From positions 1 through 64,000 of the forward strand of contig NZ_JAAZQK010000018.1 in the NCBI RefSeq assembly GCF_012275445.1: a DNA stretch of 64,000 nt, written 5' to 3'. Position numbers and translations under genes: made by a program. Positions 44,066 to 55,912 of the stretch are shown here, one piece after another. Source of the DNA: Rhizobacter sp. SG703. Lineage in GTDB: Bacteria; Pseudomonadota; Gammaproteobacteria; Burkholderiales; Burkholderiaceae_C. Numbering within the stretch: position 1 is the stretch's first letter; each line of letters opens with the position of its first letter. The notes beneath the pieces were generated by a model that worked only from the letters and a program-made list of their open reading frames with translations, had not been told where the DNA came from and ran no database searches.

Positions 44066-46669
44066 ATGTCGATGCTGCTCGAACGGGAAGGCCTGCTGGC
44101 CGCGCTCGCGGCCCGGTTCGCGCTCGCGGCACAGGGGCGTGGCGGCACCGTGCTGGTGTCCGGCGAGCCCGGCATCGGCAAGACCGCGCTCACCGAGCGC
44201 TTCATGCGCGACGCCGCACCGCGCAGCCTGCTGTGGGGTGCCTGCGAAGCGCTGTCGACGCCGCGGCCGTTCGGCCCGGTGCACGACCTCGCACGCGGTC
44301 TCGGCCCGCCACTGCGCGCGATGCTGGCCGGCCAGGCCGACCGCGGCCCGCTGTTCTCGGCGCTGCTCGACGAACTGACCCGCCTGCCCGCCCCGGTGCT
44401 GCTGGTGATCGAGGACATCCACTGGGCCGACGCCGCGACGCTCGACCTCGTCAAGTTCCTCGGCCGCCGGCTCGTGCGCTGCCCGGTGCTGATGCTGCTG
44501 ACCCACCGCGACGACGAAGGCGTGATGGCGCTGCTGCGCCCGGTTTTCGCCGACCTGCCGGCCGCCGGCGTGACCCGCATCGCGGTGCCCGGCCTGACAC
44601 CGGCGGCGGTGCAGCACATGGCCACCGCTGCGCAGCGCGACGGCTGCGGCGTGCACGCGACCACCGGCGGCAATCCGTTCTTCGTGACGCAGGTGCTCGC
44701 CGATGCAGGCGACGGCGTACCGGCCACGGTGCGCGACGCAGTGCTCGCCCGCGCTGCGCAGTTGCTGCCGGCGGCACGGCAGGTGCTGGACCTTGCAGCC
44801 ATCGTGCCGCGCGCGATCGAGCTCGCGCTGGTCGACGCGGTGCTGTCCAGCAACGACGCCGATGTCGACGCCTGCCTGCTCGCGGGGCTGCTGGTGGCCG
44901 ACGGCAGCACGCTGCGCTTTCGCCACGAACTGGCCCGCGTCGCCGTCGAGCAGGCGCTGCTGCCGGCACGCGCCCGGTCGCTGCACGCGCGCACCCTCGC
45001 GGCGCTGCAACAGGGCCCGGCGGCCGCACCGCTGGCGCGGCTGATGCACCACGCGTTGCTGGCCGGTGACGACGGCGCGGTATTGCGCCTCGCGCCGCAG
45101 GCCGCGCAAGAGGCCGCCGCGCGCGGCGCGCGCCGTGAGGCCGCGGCGCACTGCCGCCACGCACTCGCGCTGGCCGACCGGCTCGGCGACACCGAGCACG
45201 CGACGCTGCTCGACGCCTATGCAGCGCATTGCTTCGAGCTGAACGACCTCGCTGCCGCGATCCCGGCCCGCGAAGCCGCGCTCGCGCTGTTCGAGAAGAC
45301 CGGCGACCTGCCGCGCCAGGTCGAGACGCTGGCCGCGCACACGATGCCGCTGGTGCGCGCACTGCGCAACGCCGAGGCCGATGCCGCGAGCCGTCGCGCG
45401 ATCGAGCTGGCCCGCCAGCTGCCGCCCGGTCCGCCGCTCGCGCTGGCCTGCGCGACCGAGTCGTACCTGCGCATGCTGAACCGCGACCTCGACGACGCGG
45501 TCGAATGGGGCGAGCAGGCGATCGCGCTGGCCCGCCGCTTCGAGCTGCCGGCCATCCTGGCCGGTGCGCTGAAGACGGTCGGGGCCGCGCTGCTGTTCGT
45601 CGACCCGGCGCGCGGCCGCGCGTTGCTGCAGCAGAGCCTGGACATCGCGCACACGCTGAACGACGGCGGCGCCGGTGTGGCCGATGCGCTGTTGATGCTC
45701 GGCACCGCATCGGGCGAGGTGCACGAATTCGAAGCCGCCGACCGTGCCATCGCCGACGGCATCGCGTTCGCCCACGAGCGCGACCTCGACCGCCTCGCCG
45801 GCTACATGGAGGCTTGGCGCTCGCTCTGCGACATGTACCAGGGGCGCTGGGAGCTGGCCGGCGAGCGGGCGCATGCGGCGGTCGCGCGCGAGGCCGCCGG
45901 GTCCACCAACCGGCTGATGGCGCTGGTCGCGCTGGCCCGCCTGCGCAATCGCCGCGGCGACCCGGGCGCGATGGAGGTGCTGGACGAAGCGCTCGCGCTG
46001 GCCCGCCAGAGCGGCACGCTGCAGCGCCTCGCGCCGGTGCATTGCGCGCGCGCCGAGGCGGCCTGGCAGGCCAGGCAGCCGGCCGCAGTGCGGCAGGAGG
46101 TCGATGCCGTCTTCGCACTGGCGACGGAACACCGCCACCCGTGGTTCATCGGCGAACTCGCGTTCTGGCGCTGGCGCGCGGGCGGCGAACCGGTCGTGCC
46201 ACCGCACTGCGCCACGCCGCATGCGCTGCAGATCGCAGGACGCTGGCGCGAAGCGGCCGCCGCATGGCGCGAACGCGGTTGCCCCTATGAGGAAGCGCGG
46301 GCGCTTGCCGACGGCGACGAGGCGGCACAGCGCGACGCGCTGGCTTTGCTCGACCGGCTCGGCGCGCGGCCGCTCGCCGATCAGGTGCGCGCCACGATGC
46401 GCGCGGCCGGCGTCGCCGCGGTGCCGCGCGGTCCGCGGGCGGCGACGCGGCGCAATGCGGCCGGCCTGACCGCGCGCGAGCTGCAGATCCTCGCGCTGGT
46501 CGCCGAAGGCTGCCGCAATGCCGAGATCGCCGTGCGCCTGTCGCGCTCGACGCGCACCATCGACCACCACATCGAGGCGATCCTCGCGAAGCTCGGTGCA
46601 CCGTCGCGCGGCGAGGCGGCCGCCGCGGCCCGCCGGCTCGGCCTGCTCGACGACCCGTCCGCAAATTAG
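44066..46669 (+). CDS. MalT-like (LAL) LuxR-family regulator
   Basis: This 867-residue regulator has an N-terminal AAA/STAND ATPase (Walker [16 protein letters not shown] near residue 33, Walker [19 protein letters not shown]). A long TPR-like helical region (350-760) follows. The C-terminal LuxR helix-turn-helix is [20 protein letters not shown], followed by [13 protein letters not shown]. Such large ATP-binding LuxR proteins switch on in response to a ligand. The target is not evident: it could be the divergent cyanase gene or the following DUF4242/dehydrogenase genes. ATG 44066 gives [14 protein letters not shown], the family N-terminus. Confidence 0.9.
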   Translation: MSMLLEREGLLAALAARFALAAQGRGGTVLVSGEPGIGKTALTERFMRDAAPRSLLWGACEALSTPRPFGPVHDLARGLGPPLRAMLAGQADRGPLFSALLDELTRLPAPVLLVIEDIHWADAATLDLVKFLGRRLVRCPVLMLLTHRDDEGVMALLRPVFADLPAAGVTRIAVPGLTPAAVQHMATAAQRDGCGVHATTGGNPFFVTQVLADAGDGVPATVRDAVLARAAQLLPAARQVLDLAAIVPRAIELALVDAVLSSNDADVDACLLAGLLVADGSTLRFRHELARVAVEQALLPARARSLHARTLAALQQGPAAAPLARLMHHALLAGDDGAVLRLAPQAAQEAAARGARREAAAHCRHALALADRLGDTEHATLLDAYAAHCFELNDLAAAIPAREAALALFEKTGDLPRQVETLAAHTMPLVRALRNAEADAASRRAIELARQLPPGPPLALACATESYLRMLNRDLDDAVEWGEQAIALARRFELPAILAGALKTVGAALLFVDPARGRALLQQSLDIAHTLNDGGAGVADALLMLGTASGEVHEFEAADRAIADGIAFAHERDLDRLAGYMEAWRSLCDMYQGRWELAGERAHAAVAREAAGSTNRLMALVALARLRNRRGDPGAMEVLDEALALARQSGTLQRLAPVHCARAEAAWQARQPAAVRQEVDAVFALATEHRHPWFIGELAFWRWRAGGEPVVPPHCATPHALQIAGRWREAAAAWRERGCPYEEARALADGDEAAQRDALALLDRLGARPLADQVRATMRAAGVAAVPRGPRAATRRNAAGLTARELQILALVAEGCRNAEIAVRLSRSTRTIDHHIEAILAKLGAPSRGEAAAAARRLGLLDDPSAN

Positions 46670-46783
46670 GCAAGCGCCCCGCCCAAGATGGGCAACGGCT
46701 GCCCTGTGCCGCGAGGGCCGCGAAACCTATCGTTGCGCCACGGTCCGATGTCCGGACCGATCCAACGATTCCAGGAGATCCCC

Positions 46784-47059
46784 ATGCCCCGCTACCTCGT
46801 CGAACGCGACTTCCCCCAAGGCCTCTCGATCCCGATGGACGCCGCCGGCAGCAAGGCCTGCCGTGCCGTCGTCGACGGCAATGCCGAATCCGGCGTCACC
46901 TGGGTCCACTCCTATGTGAACCCGGACCGCAGCAAGACCTTCTGCATCTACGACGGCCCGTCGCCCGAGGCGATCCGCCAGTCCGCGAAACGCTCCGACC
47001 TGCCGGTCGGCACGATCACCGAGGTGTCGGTGCTCGACCCGTACTTCTACCGTCCCTGA
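46784..47059 (+). CDS. DUF4242 small protein
   Basis: This 91-residue cytoplasmic ferredoxin-fold-like protein of the DUF4242 family has [51 protein letters not shown] and the terminal VLDPYFYRP. Some relatives have been described as nickel-binding, but no physiological role is settled. The start at 46784 follows AGGAG with ideal spacing. It lies between the LuxR-type regulator and the aldehyde dehydrogenase on the same strand. Confidence 0.85.
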   Translation: MPRYLVERDFPQGLSIPMDAAGSKACRAVVDGNAESGVTWVHSYVNPDRSKTFCIYDGPSPEAIRQSAKRSDLPVGTITEVSVLDPYFYRP

Positions 47060-47133
47060 GCAGGCTGCAAGGGCTTGGGGGAAGGCCGACAATGACGGCC
47101 TTCTCCGCTGCAACGCCTCCGCGAAAGCCCCCC

Positions 47134-48579
47134 ATGAGCGACACCTCCTACCCCGACACCCGCCTGCTGATCGACAACCAATGGGTCGACGCCACCGGCG
47201 GCAAGACGCTGGACGTGCTGAACCCCGCCACCGGCGCGCCGATCGGCAAGGTGGCGCATGCGTCCACCGCCGACCTCGACCGCGCGCTGGCCGCCACGCA
47301 GCGCGGCTTCGAGACCTGGCGCGTCACGCCGGCGCATGAGCGCGCCAACGTGATGCGCCGCGCCGCCGCGCTGCTGCGCGAACGCGCCGACGGCATCGCC
47401 CGCCTGATGACGCAGGAGCAGGGCAAGCCGCTCGCCGAAGCCCGCGTCGAGGTGCTGGCCGGCGCCGACATCATCGACTGGTTCGCCGACGAAGGCCGCC
47501 GCGTCTACGGCCGCATCGTGCCGTCGCGCAACCTGGCCGCGCAGCAGCTGGTGCTGAAGGAGCCGGTCGGCCCGGTCGCCGCCTTCACGCCGTGGAACTT
47601 CCCGATCAACCAGATCGTGCGCAAGCTCGGTGCAGCGCTCGCAAGCGGCTGCTCGTTCCTGGTGAAGGCGCCGGAAGAAACCCCGGCATCGCCGGCCGCG
47701 CTGCTGGCCGCCTTCGTCGATGCCGGCATCCCGGCCGGCGTGCTCGGGCTGGTGTTCGGCAACCCGGCCGAGATCTCGGCCTACCTGATCCCGCACCCGG
47801 TCATCCGCAAGGTCACCTTCACCGGCTCGACGCCAATCGGCAAGGAGCTCGCGGCGCTGGCGGGCCGCCACATGAAGCGCGTGACGATGGAGCTGGGCGG
47901 CCACGCGCCGGTGATCGTCGCCGACGACGCCGATGTCGCGCTCGCGGTGAAGGCCGCCGGCGGCGCGAAGTTCCGCAACGCCGGCCAGGTCTGCATTTCG
48001 CCGACGCGCTTCCTGGTGCACAGCAGCCTGAAGGAGGCGTTCACGACGGCGCTGGTGCAGCATGCCGAGAAGCTCAAGCTCGGCGACGGCCTGGCCGAAG
48101 GCACCACGCTCGGCCCGCTGGCCAACGCGCGCCGCCTGGGCGCGATGGCCAAGGTGGTCGACGACGCGCGCAAGCGCGGCGCCACCGTCGCGACCGGCGG
48201 CGAGCGCGTCGGCAGCAGCGGCAACTTCTTCGCGCCGACCGTGCTGGTCGACGTGCCGCTCGACGCCGACGTGTTCAACAACGAACCCTTCGGCCCGGTC
48301 GCCGCGATCCGTACCTTCGAGACGCTCGACGAAGCCATCACCGAAGCCAACCGCCTGCCGTTCGGGCTGGCCGGCTACGCCTTCACCCGCTCGATCAAGA
48401 ACGCGCACCAGCTGGCGCAGCGCCTGGAGCTCGGCATGCTGTGGATCAACCAGCCGGCCGCCCCGGTGGCCGAGATGCCGTTCGGCGGCGTGAAGGATTC
48501 GGGCTACGGCACCGAAGGCGGCCCGGAGGCGATGGAGGCCTACCTGGTCACGAAGAGCGTGTCGATCATGGCCGTTTGA
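47134..48579 (+). CDS. NAD(P)-dependent aldehyde dehydrogenase, succinate-semialdehyde type
   Basis: This 481-residue enzyme oxidises an aldehyde to the acid. [30 protein letters not shown], the general-base Glu253 in MELGGHAP and nucleophile Cys287 in [12 protein letters not shown] are all present. It ends with [13 protein letters not shown], as in GabD. Succinate semialdehyde is the commonest substrate of this subgroup, but alpha-ketoglutarate semialdehyde or glycolaldehyde are possible. ATG 47134 begins [20 protein letters not shown]. Its 3' end overlaps the convergent chitinase gene by 14 bp. Confidence 0.88.
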   Translation: MSDTSYPDTRLLIDNQWVDATGGKTLDVLNPATGAPIGKVAHASTADLDRALAATQRGFETWRVTPAHERANVMRRAAALLRERADGIARLMTQEQGKPLAEARVEVLAGADIIDWFADEGRRVYGRIVPSRNLAAQQLVLKEPVGPVAAFTPWNFPINQIVRKLGAALASGCSFLVKAPEETPASPAALLAAFVDAGIPAGVLGLVFGNPAEISAYLIPHPVIRKVTFTGSTPIGKELAALAGRHMKRVTMELGGHAPVIVADDADVALAVKAAGGAKFRNAGQVCISPTRFLVHSSLKEAFTTALVQHAEKLKLGDGLAEGTTLGPLANARRLGAMAKVVDDARKRGATVATGGERVGSSGNFFAPTVLVDVPLDADVFNNEPFGPVAAIRTFETLDEAITEANRLPFGLAGYAFTRSIKNAHQLAQRLELGMLWINQPAAPVAEMPFGGVKDSGYGTEGGPEAMEAYLVTKSVSIMAV

Positions 48580-49858
48580 CGGCGGCTTTCGCGGTGGGCT
48601 GCGGGGTCTGCCCGACCCCGAGGTTCATCGCGTTCAGGATGTCGCCGTTGTCCTGCGACAGCTCCCACGCGAAGACGCCCGCCAGCCCGTGCGCGACCGC
48701 GAAGCGGCCCTTGCGCCGCACGCTGCGCGGGTCGTCGTAGCCGATCATCTGCTGCGTGCGCGCATTCCACAGCGTGTACGACTGCGTCCTGCGGTCGAAC
48801 ACCGCCTTCCAGCCCTGCGTGCCGGCGCCTTGGGCGCCGAGCCAGCCGTCGGCCAGCTCGCGGTAGGTGATGTCGCCTTCGGCGCCGGGGAACACGCCGG
48901 TGCGCGGCACGCCGTTGAAGCCGTTCGGTCCCGGCCCCTTCACGCCGGCGAAGCCACGGCCGTACATCGCCACGCCGGCCACCAACTTGCTCGCCGGCAC
49001 GCCGGCCTTCGTCATCACGCGCACCGCGCCTTCGAGGCTGTCGTTCGAACCGGGCGTCGGGCTGGCCAGCGGCGTGTGGTGGCCGGCCAGCGGCGTCCAA
49101 CCGCCGGCGAAGTCGTAGGTCATCATGAAGACGAGGTCCATCACCTTGGCCGCGCCGGCGTGGTTGACCTTCGTCGCGAGCGATTCGGTGGTGTTGACCG
49201 CCGCCGTCAGCAGGTAGCGCCGGCCGGTCTGCGCGGCCAGGCCGTCGAGCACGCGGCGCAGGTCGACCATCAACTCGGCATAGCCCTGCCCGTCGGCCGG
49301 CGTGCCGAGCGCGACGCCGTTGGCGCTGCCGTTCGACGTCGGATGCTCCCAGTCGATGTCGACGCCGTCGAACGCGGGATGCGCCTGCAGGAACTGCGCG
49401 ACGGACGCAGTGAACACCGCGCGCCGCGCCGGGTCGTTCGCGAGGTGGAAGAACGGGTCCGAGCCGCCCCAACCGCCGACCGACGCGAGCACCCTGGCCT
49501 GCGGCGCGCGCTGCTTGAAGCGGGCGAAGACGGCATCGAACTCGTCGTCGCGCGCCGACGTGGCGAGCTGGAAATCGGCTTTACCTTCGCAGGCCTGTGC
49601 ATCCTTGGGCAACTGGCCCGGGCCGCACAGGTGCAGGAAGGCGTAGAGCAGGTGCGTGACATTGCCGGCCGGCACGCGGTCGAGCAGCGCCGGCGGCTGC
49701 CAGTTCGGCACGTAGACGCCGACGACCTTGCCGCTGGTCGGCGTGAAGGGGTGGTGCTGTCCGGTGAAGGGCGGCACCGGCTCGGCGGCCGGTGCGGCCA
49801 TCGTCGTCACGGCCAGGGTCAGGGCCAGCAGCGGGGCACTCCATCGCGATCGGTTCAT
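48566..49858 (-). CDS. Secreted GH18 chitinase
   Basis: This 430-residue glycoside hydrolase family 18 enzyme has a signal peptide ([17 protein letters not shown] region). The first strand is [11 protein letters not shown], followed by [13 protein letters not shown]. The catalytic motif is [10 protein letters not shown] with the acid Glu. [19 protein letters not shown] and [13 protein letters not shown] complete the barrel. It degrades chitin outside the cell or in the periplasm; no chitin-binding module is attached. Start 49858 ([15 protein letters not shown]) gives a normal signal peptide; the longer frame to 49930 is unlikely. It could be a substrate for a type II machine, but there is no direct evidence. 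Confidence 0.92.
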   Translation of the reverse strand: MNRSRWSAPLLALTLAVTTMAAPAAEPVPPFTGQHHPFTPTSGKVVGVYVPNWQPPALLDRVPAGNVTHLLYAFLHLCGPGQLPKDAQACEGKADFQLATSARDDEFDAVFARFKQRAPQARVLASVGGWGGSDPFFHLANDPARRAVFTASVAQFLQAHPAFDGVDIDWEHPTSNGSANGVALGTPADGQGYAELMVDLRRVLDGLAAQTGRRYLLTAAVNTTESLATKVNHAGAAKVMDLVFMMTYDFAGGWTPLAGHHTPLASPTPGSNDSLEGAVRVMTKAGVPASKLVAGVAMYGRGFAGVKGPGPNGFNGVPRTGVFPGAEGDITYRELADGWLGAQGAGTQGWKAVFDRRTQSYTLWNARTQQMIGYDDPRSVRRKGRFAVAHGLAGVFAWELSQDNGDILNAMNLGVGQTPQPTAKAAVKRP

Positions 49859-49889
49859 CGGCGGTCTCGTCGGGTAGGTTGGGAGAAGT

Positions 49890-50918
49890 TCAGGCACGGC
49901 AGGCCGCAGCGGTGCGCGCGAGCGCGGCATCGGTCCAGCGCCGCAACGCGGTGGTCGACAACGCGGTCGGCAGCGAGCGCAGCAGCATCCGGTAGACCGC
50001 GCCGCGCGTGACCTTGACGCGCCGCGACGGGTCCAGCCAGCCCGGCGCAGCGAGCAGCAGCTCGAGCGAGGCCAGCCCGAGCATCAGCGGCCACAGCGAT
50101 GCGAGCCGCAGGCGCAGGCTGCCGGCGGGGATGCGCAGCACGTAGTCGGCGCCGGCACGGTAGCCGGCCAGCGCTTGCGTGCTCAGCTCGACCAGCAGCG
50201 GCCGGGCGGCCGCGCGGCGAGCCGGATCGGACAGGTCGGCGACCGTCAGCCCATGCCACACGAGCAACTCGACCGGCAGGTAGCAGCGGCCGTTCGCGAG
50301 GTCTTCGGCGGCATCGCGCAGCACGTTCGTCAGCTGCAGCGCCTGGCCGTAGGCGACGCCCTTCGCGACCATCTCATCGCGCGACCACACCTGCAGTTCG
50401 GGCCGATGGCGCATCGCGATGTCGGTCCAGAACTCGCCGACGCAGCCGGCGACAAGATACGTGTAGCGATCGAGCTCGGCGCGGGTCTGCAGCGGCACCG
50501 GCGCGCCGGCGCGGCCCTGCTCGAAATGCCGCAGGTCGAAGCACATGCCGTCGGTCAGTGTCGTGACGACGCGGCGGATGTCGGCGATGTCGGCGGCCGG
50601 CTGCCGGCGCAGCAGGTCCAGGGCCTCGGGCAAGGCGGCCATCAGCGCGGCCTCGCCGGCGTCGGCGGGTGTGCCGGCATCGATCGGCTGCCAGGGCAGG
50701 CTGCCGGTCACCTGGTCGCGCCACGACAGCAGCTGCGCGAGGCGCTGCGCCGCGGGGCGGCCGGGCGTATCGGCGACGGTGTCGGCCGCGCGGGCGAGCA
50801 GGTAGGCCAGGCTGACCGGCGCGCGCATGCCCGGCGGCAACATGCGCAGGCTCAGGTAGAACGAACGGGAGACGCGCTTCAGCAGCTCGCCGAGCAGCTT
50901 GTCGGTGGTGACGGGCAT
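49890..50918 (-). CDS. Squalene/phytoene synthase family protein
   Basis: This 342-residue trans-prenyltransferase-like enzyme condenses two prenyl diphosphates head to head. The first Asp-rich motif is ADTVADT near residue 45, with the consensus first position replaced. The second is RDAAEDLANGRCYLP. YCYLVAGCVGE-like text (YTYLVAGCVGEFW) lies between. The sequence could serve hopanoid (HpnC/D-like) or carotenoid synthesis, but no other isoprenoid gene is nearby. ATG 50918 was taken because upstream codons run into REP sequence. Confidence 0.82.
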   Translation of the reverse strand: MPVTTDKLLGELLKRVSRSFYLSLRMLPPGMRAPVSLAYLLARAADTVADTPGRPAAQRLAQLLSWRDQVTGSLPWQPIDAGTPADAGEAALMAALPEALDLLRRQPAADIADIRRVVTTLTDGMCFDLRHFEQGRAGAPVPLQTRAELDRYTYLVAGCVGEFWTDIAMRHRPELQVWSRDEMVAKGVAYGQALQLTNVLRDAAEDLANGRCYLPVELLVWHGLTVADLSDPARRAAARPLLVELSTQALAGYRAGADYVLRIPAGSLRLRLASLWPLMLGLASLELLLAAPGWLDPSRRVKVTRGAVYRMLLRSLPTALSTTALRRWTDAALARTAAACRA

Positions 50919-50979
50919 GGGCTGGCAATGTAGCCGCAATGGCACCGGGCCTCCCGCCCGTTCATCCTGAGCCGCCCAC

Positions 50980-51090
50980 CCGTTCGCCCTGAGCCTGTCG
51001 AGGGACCTGCGCACATCGAACCGGGGCTTCGACAGGCTCAGCCCGAACGGAGTCAAGGCTCAGCCCGAACGGAGTCAGATCTCAGCCCGA
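50980..51090. repeat. REP-like palindromic repeat cluster
   Basis: A unit containing GAGCCTGTCGA (about 50991-51001) faces its inverse TCGACAGGCTCAGCCCGAA (about 51030-51048). Two further partial copies of GGCTCAGCCCGAACGGAGTC follow. Similar units occur at 53.3 and 56.9 kb. This is the dispersed repetitive extragenic palindrome common in Burkholderiales-type genomes. It lies between the synthase and ParA-like genes. Confidence 0.85.
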
Positions 51091-51106
51091 AGGGCTGCAC
51101 TTGCCC

Positions 51107-52006
51107 TCAGCCCGACGACTTGAACACCCCGAACAGCCGCCCGATGCGGCCGGCGATGCCGCGCTCGCCGGACGACACCTTGATCAGCGGGCTGGTCGGC
51201 CGCGCGCCGAATGGGTCGGCGGTCTGCACGCCGCGCGTCGCGGCGGTGCCCACGCGCGCCGGGGCCGCCCGGGGCACAGCCGCCGCGGCGGCCGCCGGCG
51301 CCGCACTCGGCGGCACCGTCATGCGTGCCGCCGCGCGGGCCAGCACGTCGGCCTTCGCGGCCGCCGCCCAGGCCTGCTCGACCCACGCGAGGATCGGCTT
51401 CCATTGCGCCAGGTCGGCCTCGACCTTCGCGGGCGGCAGGTCGAACAGCGTCGCGCCCTGCTCGACGCAGCGCACATAGGCCTGCGTCTCGCGCAGCGCG
51501 CCGAGGTACGGGAAATTCGCCTGCGCCGCCCACTCGACCATCTGCTCGGCGGCCTTGGTGCGGGCGTCGAGCCGCATGCCGACCATCGCGACCTTGCAGC
51601 GCCCGCTGGCCACGCGCGGCAGCGTCCGCAGTTCTTCGTAGCAGGCGGCGGCGGATTCGCGGTCGAAGACCGAATGGCAGACCGGCATCACGATCACGTC
51701 GGCATACATCACGACGCGGGCCAGTTCGCTGTCGCGCAGGCCGCCAGGGGTGTCGATCACGACATGGCTGATGCCGGCGGGCGGGCGCAGCACGCTGCGC
51801 GGGTCGACGGCCCAGCCGACCACCGGGGCGCCCTGGGCCACCGGCTGCTCGGCGCGGCGCTTCAGCCACGCGAGCGACGACTGCTGCCGGTCGACATCGC
51901 CGAGCATCACCTTCAGCCCCTGGCGGGCGCAATAGCCGGCAAGGTGGGTCGCCAGCGTGCTCTTGCCACTGCCTCCCTTGCGATTGATGACGGCTACCAC
52001 GCGCAT
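51107..52006 (-). CDS. ParA/MinD-family ATPase
   Basis: This 299-residue protein has a deviant Walker A motif (INRKGGSGKSTLATHLAG at about 7-24), LGDVDRQQSSLAWLKRR and the phosphate-sensing HVVIDTPGGL. An Ala/Pro-rich tail of about 80 residues follows. No parB-like gene or parS site is adjacent, so it is an orphan of the type used to position proteins or plasmids. ATG 52006 was chosen because the frame above it has no family text. The C-terminal tail (GRIGRLFGVFKSSG) may be a short membrane-targeting amphipathic helix. Confidence 0.85.
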   Translation of the reverse strand: MRVVAVINRKGGSGKSTLATHLAGYCARQGLKVMLGDVDRQQSSLAWLKRRAEQPVAQGAPVVGWAVDPRSVLRPPAGISHVVIDTPGGLRDSELARVVMYADVIVMPVCHSVFDRESAAACYEELRTLPRVASGRCKVAMVGMRLDARTKAAEQMVEWAAQANFPYLGALRETQAYVRCVEQGATLFDLPPAKVEADLAQWKPILAWVEQAWAAAAKADVLARAAARMTVPPSAAPAAAAAAVPRAAPARVGTAATRGVQTADPFGARPTSPLIKVSSGERGIAGRIGRLFGVFKSSG

Positions 52007-52167
52007 GGACGATGAAACCCGGGTCCTGCCAGAACGGCCACCGATTACATCACCGAAGCGCCCGCGCCGGGCTCGGTACAAGCCTCCTTTCACCCTGTTC
52101 ACGTTTGGATACCGCCGGTCGTTGCGGGCGTGCCGAAACCGGCGCCGGTTCCGTCGCGCGCTTTTTT

Positions 52168-53280
<1,113 letters not shown>

Positions 53281-53309
53281 CTCGGTTCCTTCAGTGAGTG
53301 TTCGACGAG

Positions 53310-53410
53310 GCTTCGACAAGCTCAGCCCGGCCCTTCGACAGGCTCAGGGCGAACGGGGTGCATTCCGTTCGATGGGTGCATTCCGTTCGTCCTGAGCCTG
53401 TCGAAGGGCC
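53310..53410. repeat. REP-like cluster between glucosidase and ATPase genes
   Basis: The sequence contains CTTCGACAAGCTCAGCCC and CTTCGACAGGCTCAGGGC, followed by two copies of GGGTGCATTCCGTTCG in tandem. The inverse CCTGAGCCTGTCGAAGGG closes it. The arms can fold into strong hairpins in the mRNA of the agl operon. Confidence 0.85.
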
Positions 53411-53425
53411 CAGGCAGCGGGCGAC

Positions 53426-55039
53426 TCAACGCAGCGCGAACACCGCCTCCTGCGGCTCCAGCACGATGTCGCCCCCATCGATGCGGCCGCCGAAACCATG
53501 CCCGCCGACCGCCTGCCACGCGCCCTGCAACCCGTGCGCCATGCGCGCCGGCCGGTCGGACAAATTGAACGCGCACAGCATCTGCTCCGCCCCATCGCCG
53601 CGCATGAACGCGACCACCTGGTCGTGCGCCGGCAGCAGCGCCATCGACCCCTGGCGCAGCGCCGGCTGCGTTGCGCGCCAGGTCAGGAAATTGCGGTAGC
53701 GGTTCAGCACCGACGTCGGCTGCGGCGCCTGCACATCGACCGCGCGTTGGCGCTGGGCGTCGGGCACCGGCAGCCATGGCGCGCCGCTCGTGAAGCCGGC
53801 ATTCGGTGCCGCGGCCACCCACAGCATCGGCGTGCGGCAGCCGTCGCGGCCGACGAACTCCGGCCACATCTCCTTGCCGTACGGGTCCTGGATCTGCTCG
53901 AACGGAATCACCGCCTCGGCCAGCCCGAGTTCCTCGCCCTGGTACAGGCAGATCGAGCCGCGCAGCGAACCGAGCAGCCCCACCAGCAGCGGCGCGACGC
54001 GTTCGGCCGGGCCGAGGCCTGCCCAGCGTGTGACGACGCGCACCACGTCGTGGTTGTTCAGCGCCCAGCACACCCAGGCATCGCCGGCCTCGGCCAGCAT
54101 CTCCGCAAGCACCGCATGCACATAGCGCGGCTCGTGGCGCTCGGTCATCAGGTTGAAGGTGTAGGCCATGTGCAGCCGCGCACCGGTGGTGTACGCGCGC
54201 AGCGTGGCGTATTCGTTGTCGTCGCCGATCTCGCCGATGGTCGTGATGCCGGGGTAGCGGTCGCACAGCGCGCGAAAGCGCTGCAGGAACGCGAGGTTCT
54301 CCGGCTGCGTCTTGTCGAACAGGTGGCTTTGCCGCGCATACGGGTTCGCGCGCGGCACGCCGACCGCGAACTTCCCCGCCGGCTGCGGCGGGTTCGAACG
54401 CAGTTGCCGGTCGTGGAAGTAGAAGTTCACCGTGTCGAGCCGGAAGCCGTCGACGCCGCGCTCGAGCCAGAACTGCGCGGCGTCGAGCACCGCGTCCCGC
54501 ACCTGCGGATGGTGGAAGTTCAGGTCCGGCTGCGAGGCCAGGAAGTTGTGCATGAAGTACTGCTGCCGCTTCGTCTCCCATTGCCACGCGCTGCCGCCGA
54601 ACAGCGACAGCCAGTTGTTCGGCGGCGAGCCGTCGGGCTGCGGGTCGACCCAGACGTACCAGTCGGCCTTCGGGTTGTCGCGGCTCGCGCGGCTCTCGAC
54701 GAACCACGGGTGGTCCTTCGATGTGTGGCTGATCACCAGGTCGATCAGGATGCGGATCTTCAGCGCATGGGCGCGGGCCACCAGCGCGTCGAAATCGGCC
54801 AGCGTGCCGAACATCGGGTCGACGTCGCAGTAGTCGGTGACGTCGTAGCCGAAGTCGCGCATCGGCGAGCGGAAGAACGGCGAGATCCAGATCGCGTCGG
54901 CGCCGAGCGACGCGATGTGGTCGAGCCGCTGCGTGATGCCGGCGAGGTCGCCGACGCCGTCGCCGTTGCTGTCCTGGAAGCTGCGCGGGTAGACCTGGTA
55001 GATGCAGGCGCCGGCCCACCAGTCGGATGGAGTTGTCAT
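53426..55039 (-). CDS. aglA: GH13 alpha-glucosidase, second copy (in the agl operon)
   Basis: This 537-residue cytoplasmic enzyme hydrolyses imported alpha-glucosides. The barrel starts CIYQVYPRSFQDSNGDGVGD. The nucleophile is Asp202 (GFRLDT), the acid/base Glu270 (IGEIGDDNE) and the third acid Asp331 (NNHDVV). Subfamily text PPNNWLSLFGGSAWQWE is shared with the first copy. No N-terminal tail is present, unlike 1073-2779. It lies 24 bp after the permease gene. The order transporter E-F-G, then glucosidase, then ATPase matches the known Sinorhizobium aglEFGAK operon. Confidence 0.93.
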   Translation of the reverse strand: MTTPSDWWAGACIYQVYPRSFQDSNGDGVGDLAGITQRLDHIASLGADAIWISPFFRSPMRDFGYDVTDYCDVDPMFGTLADFDALVARAHALKIRILIDLVISHTSKDHPWFVESRASRDNPKADWYVWVDPQPDGSPPNNWLSLFGGSAWQWETKRQQYFMHNFLASQPDLNFHHPQVRDAVLDAAQFWLERGVDGFRLDTVNFYFHDRQLRSNPPQPAGKFAVGVPRANPYARQSHLFDKTQPENLAFLQRFRALCDRYPGITTIGEIGDDNEYATLRAYTTGARLHMAYTFNLMTERHEPRYVHAVLAEMLAEAGDAWVCWALNNHDVVRVVTRWAGLGPAERVAPLLVGLLGSLRGSICLYQGEELGLAEAVIPFEQIQDPYGKEMWPEFVGRDGCRTPMLWVAAAPNAGFTSGAPWLPVPDAQRQRAVDVQAPQPTSVLNRYRNFLTWRATQPALRQGSMALLPAHDQVVAFMRGDGAEQMLCAFNLSDRPARMAHGLQGAWQAVGGHGFGGRIDGGDIVLEPQEAVFALR

Positions 55040-55063
55040 GGTCGTTTGCTTGAAGAGAGAGGA

Positions 55064-55912
55064 TCAGCCCTTGACCGAGCCGGCCGTGAGGCCGGCGACG
55101 ATCTGCCGTTGAAAGTAAACCACCAGACCGATCAGCGGCAAGGTGACGATCACCGACGCCGCCATGATGGCTCCCCACGGCGCCTCGTAGCCGTTGCCGG
55201 CGCTGACCAGCGCGATCGCGACCGGCACGGTGCGCTGCTCGGTGCTGATCGTGAAGGTCAGCGCGAACAGGAACTCGTTCCACGCCGCGATGAACGCGAG
55301 CAGCCCGGTGGCCACCATCGCCGGCCACAGCAGCGGCATGAAGATGCGGAAGATCAGCGTGAAGACGCCCAGGCCGTCCATCATCGCGGCCTCTTCGACT
55401 TCCTTCGGCAGCTGGCGCATGAAGGTCACCAGCACCCACACGGTGAACGGCAGCGTGATGACGAGGTCGGCAAGCAGCAGCGCGCCGAGGTGGTCGTACA
55501 GGCCGAACGCCTGCACCAGCTCGAACATGCCCGACAGCACCGCCACCTGCGGGAACATCGACGCCGACAGCACGGTGAGCATCAGCGTGCCGCGCCCGCG
55601 GAAGCTGACGCGCGACAGCGCCCACGCGGCCGGCAGGCTCAACGCGAGCGACAGCGCGACGACACCGCCGGCGACGACGGCCGAGTTCAGCAGATTGCGG
55701 GCGAACGGCTGGTCGCGGAACAGGCTGGCGTAGTTGACGAGGGTCGCATGGGCCGGCCACAGCTCGGGCGAGAACAGCGCGGTGCCCTGCTTCAGCGAGG
55801 TGGACACCGCATACAGCAGCGGGAACAGCGAGACGAACAGCAGCAGCGCGGCCGATGCGTAGTACAGCGCCGACATCGCCGGCGTGCGTTTATAGATGCT
55901 CGGGCCGTTCAT
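55064..55912 (-). CDS. aglG: Alpha-glucoside ABC transporter permease (MalG type)
   Basis: This 282-residue permease with six helices forms half of the membrane channel. The EAA loop is VEEAAMMDGLGVFTLIFRIF, and the periplasmic-side text AFIAAWNEFLFALTFT is typical of the second CUT1 permease. ATG 55912 overlaps the partner permease stop by ATGA. The ATPase partner should be at 52168. Confidence 0.92.
   Translation of the reverse strand: MNGPSIYKRTPAMSALYYASAALLLFVSLFPLLYAVSTSLKQGTALFSPELWPAHATLVNYASLFRDQPFARNLLNSAVVAGGVVALSLALSLPAAWALSRVSFRGRGTLMLTVLSASMFPQVAVLSGMFELVQAFGLYDHLGALLLADLVITLPFTVWVLVTFMRQLPKEVEEAAMMDGLGVFTLIFRIFMPLLWPAMVATGLLAFIAAWNEFLFALTFTISTEQRTVPVAIALVSAGNGYEAPWGAIMAASVIVTLPLIGLVVYFQRQIVAGLTAGSVKG

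Noticed and set aside
43538-46570. A 1010-codon minus-strand frame running from the LuxR-type gene into cyanase
   Set aside because: Only its last 147 codons are a real protein (cyanase, from 43981); the rest is antisense to the MalT-like regulator.
50970-51056. Extending the squalene/phytoene synthase start upstream to 51056
   Set aside because: The extra residues (beginning MTPFGLSLSKP) are just translated REP sequence; ATG 50918 gives the family N-terminus.
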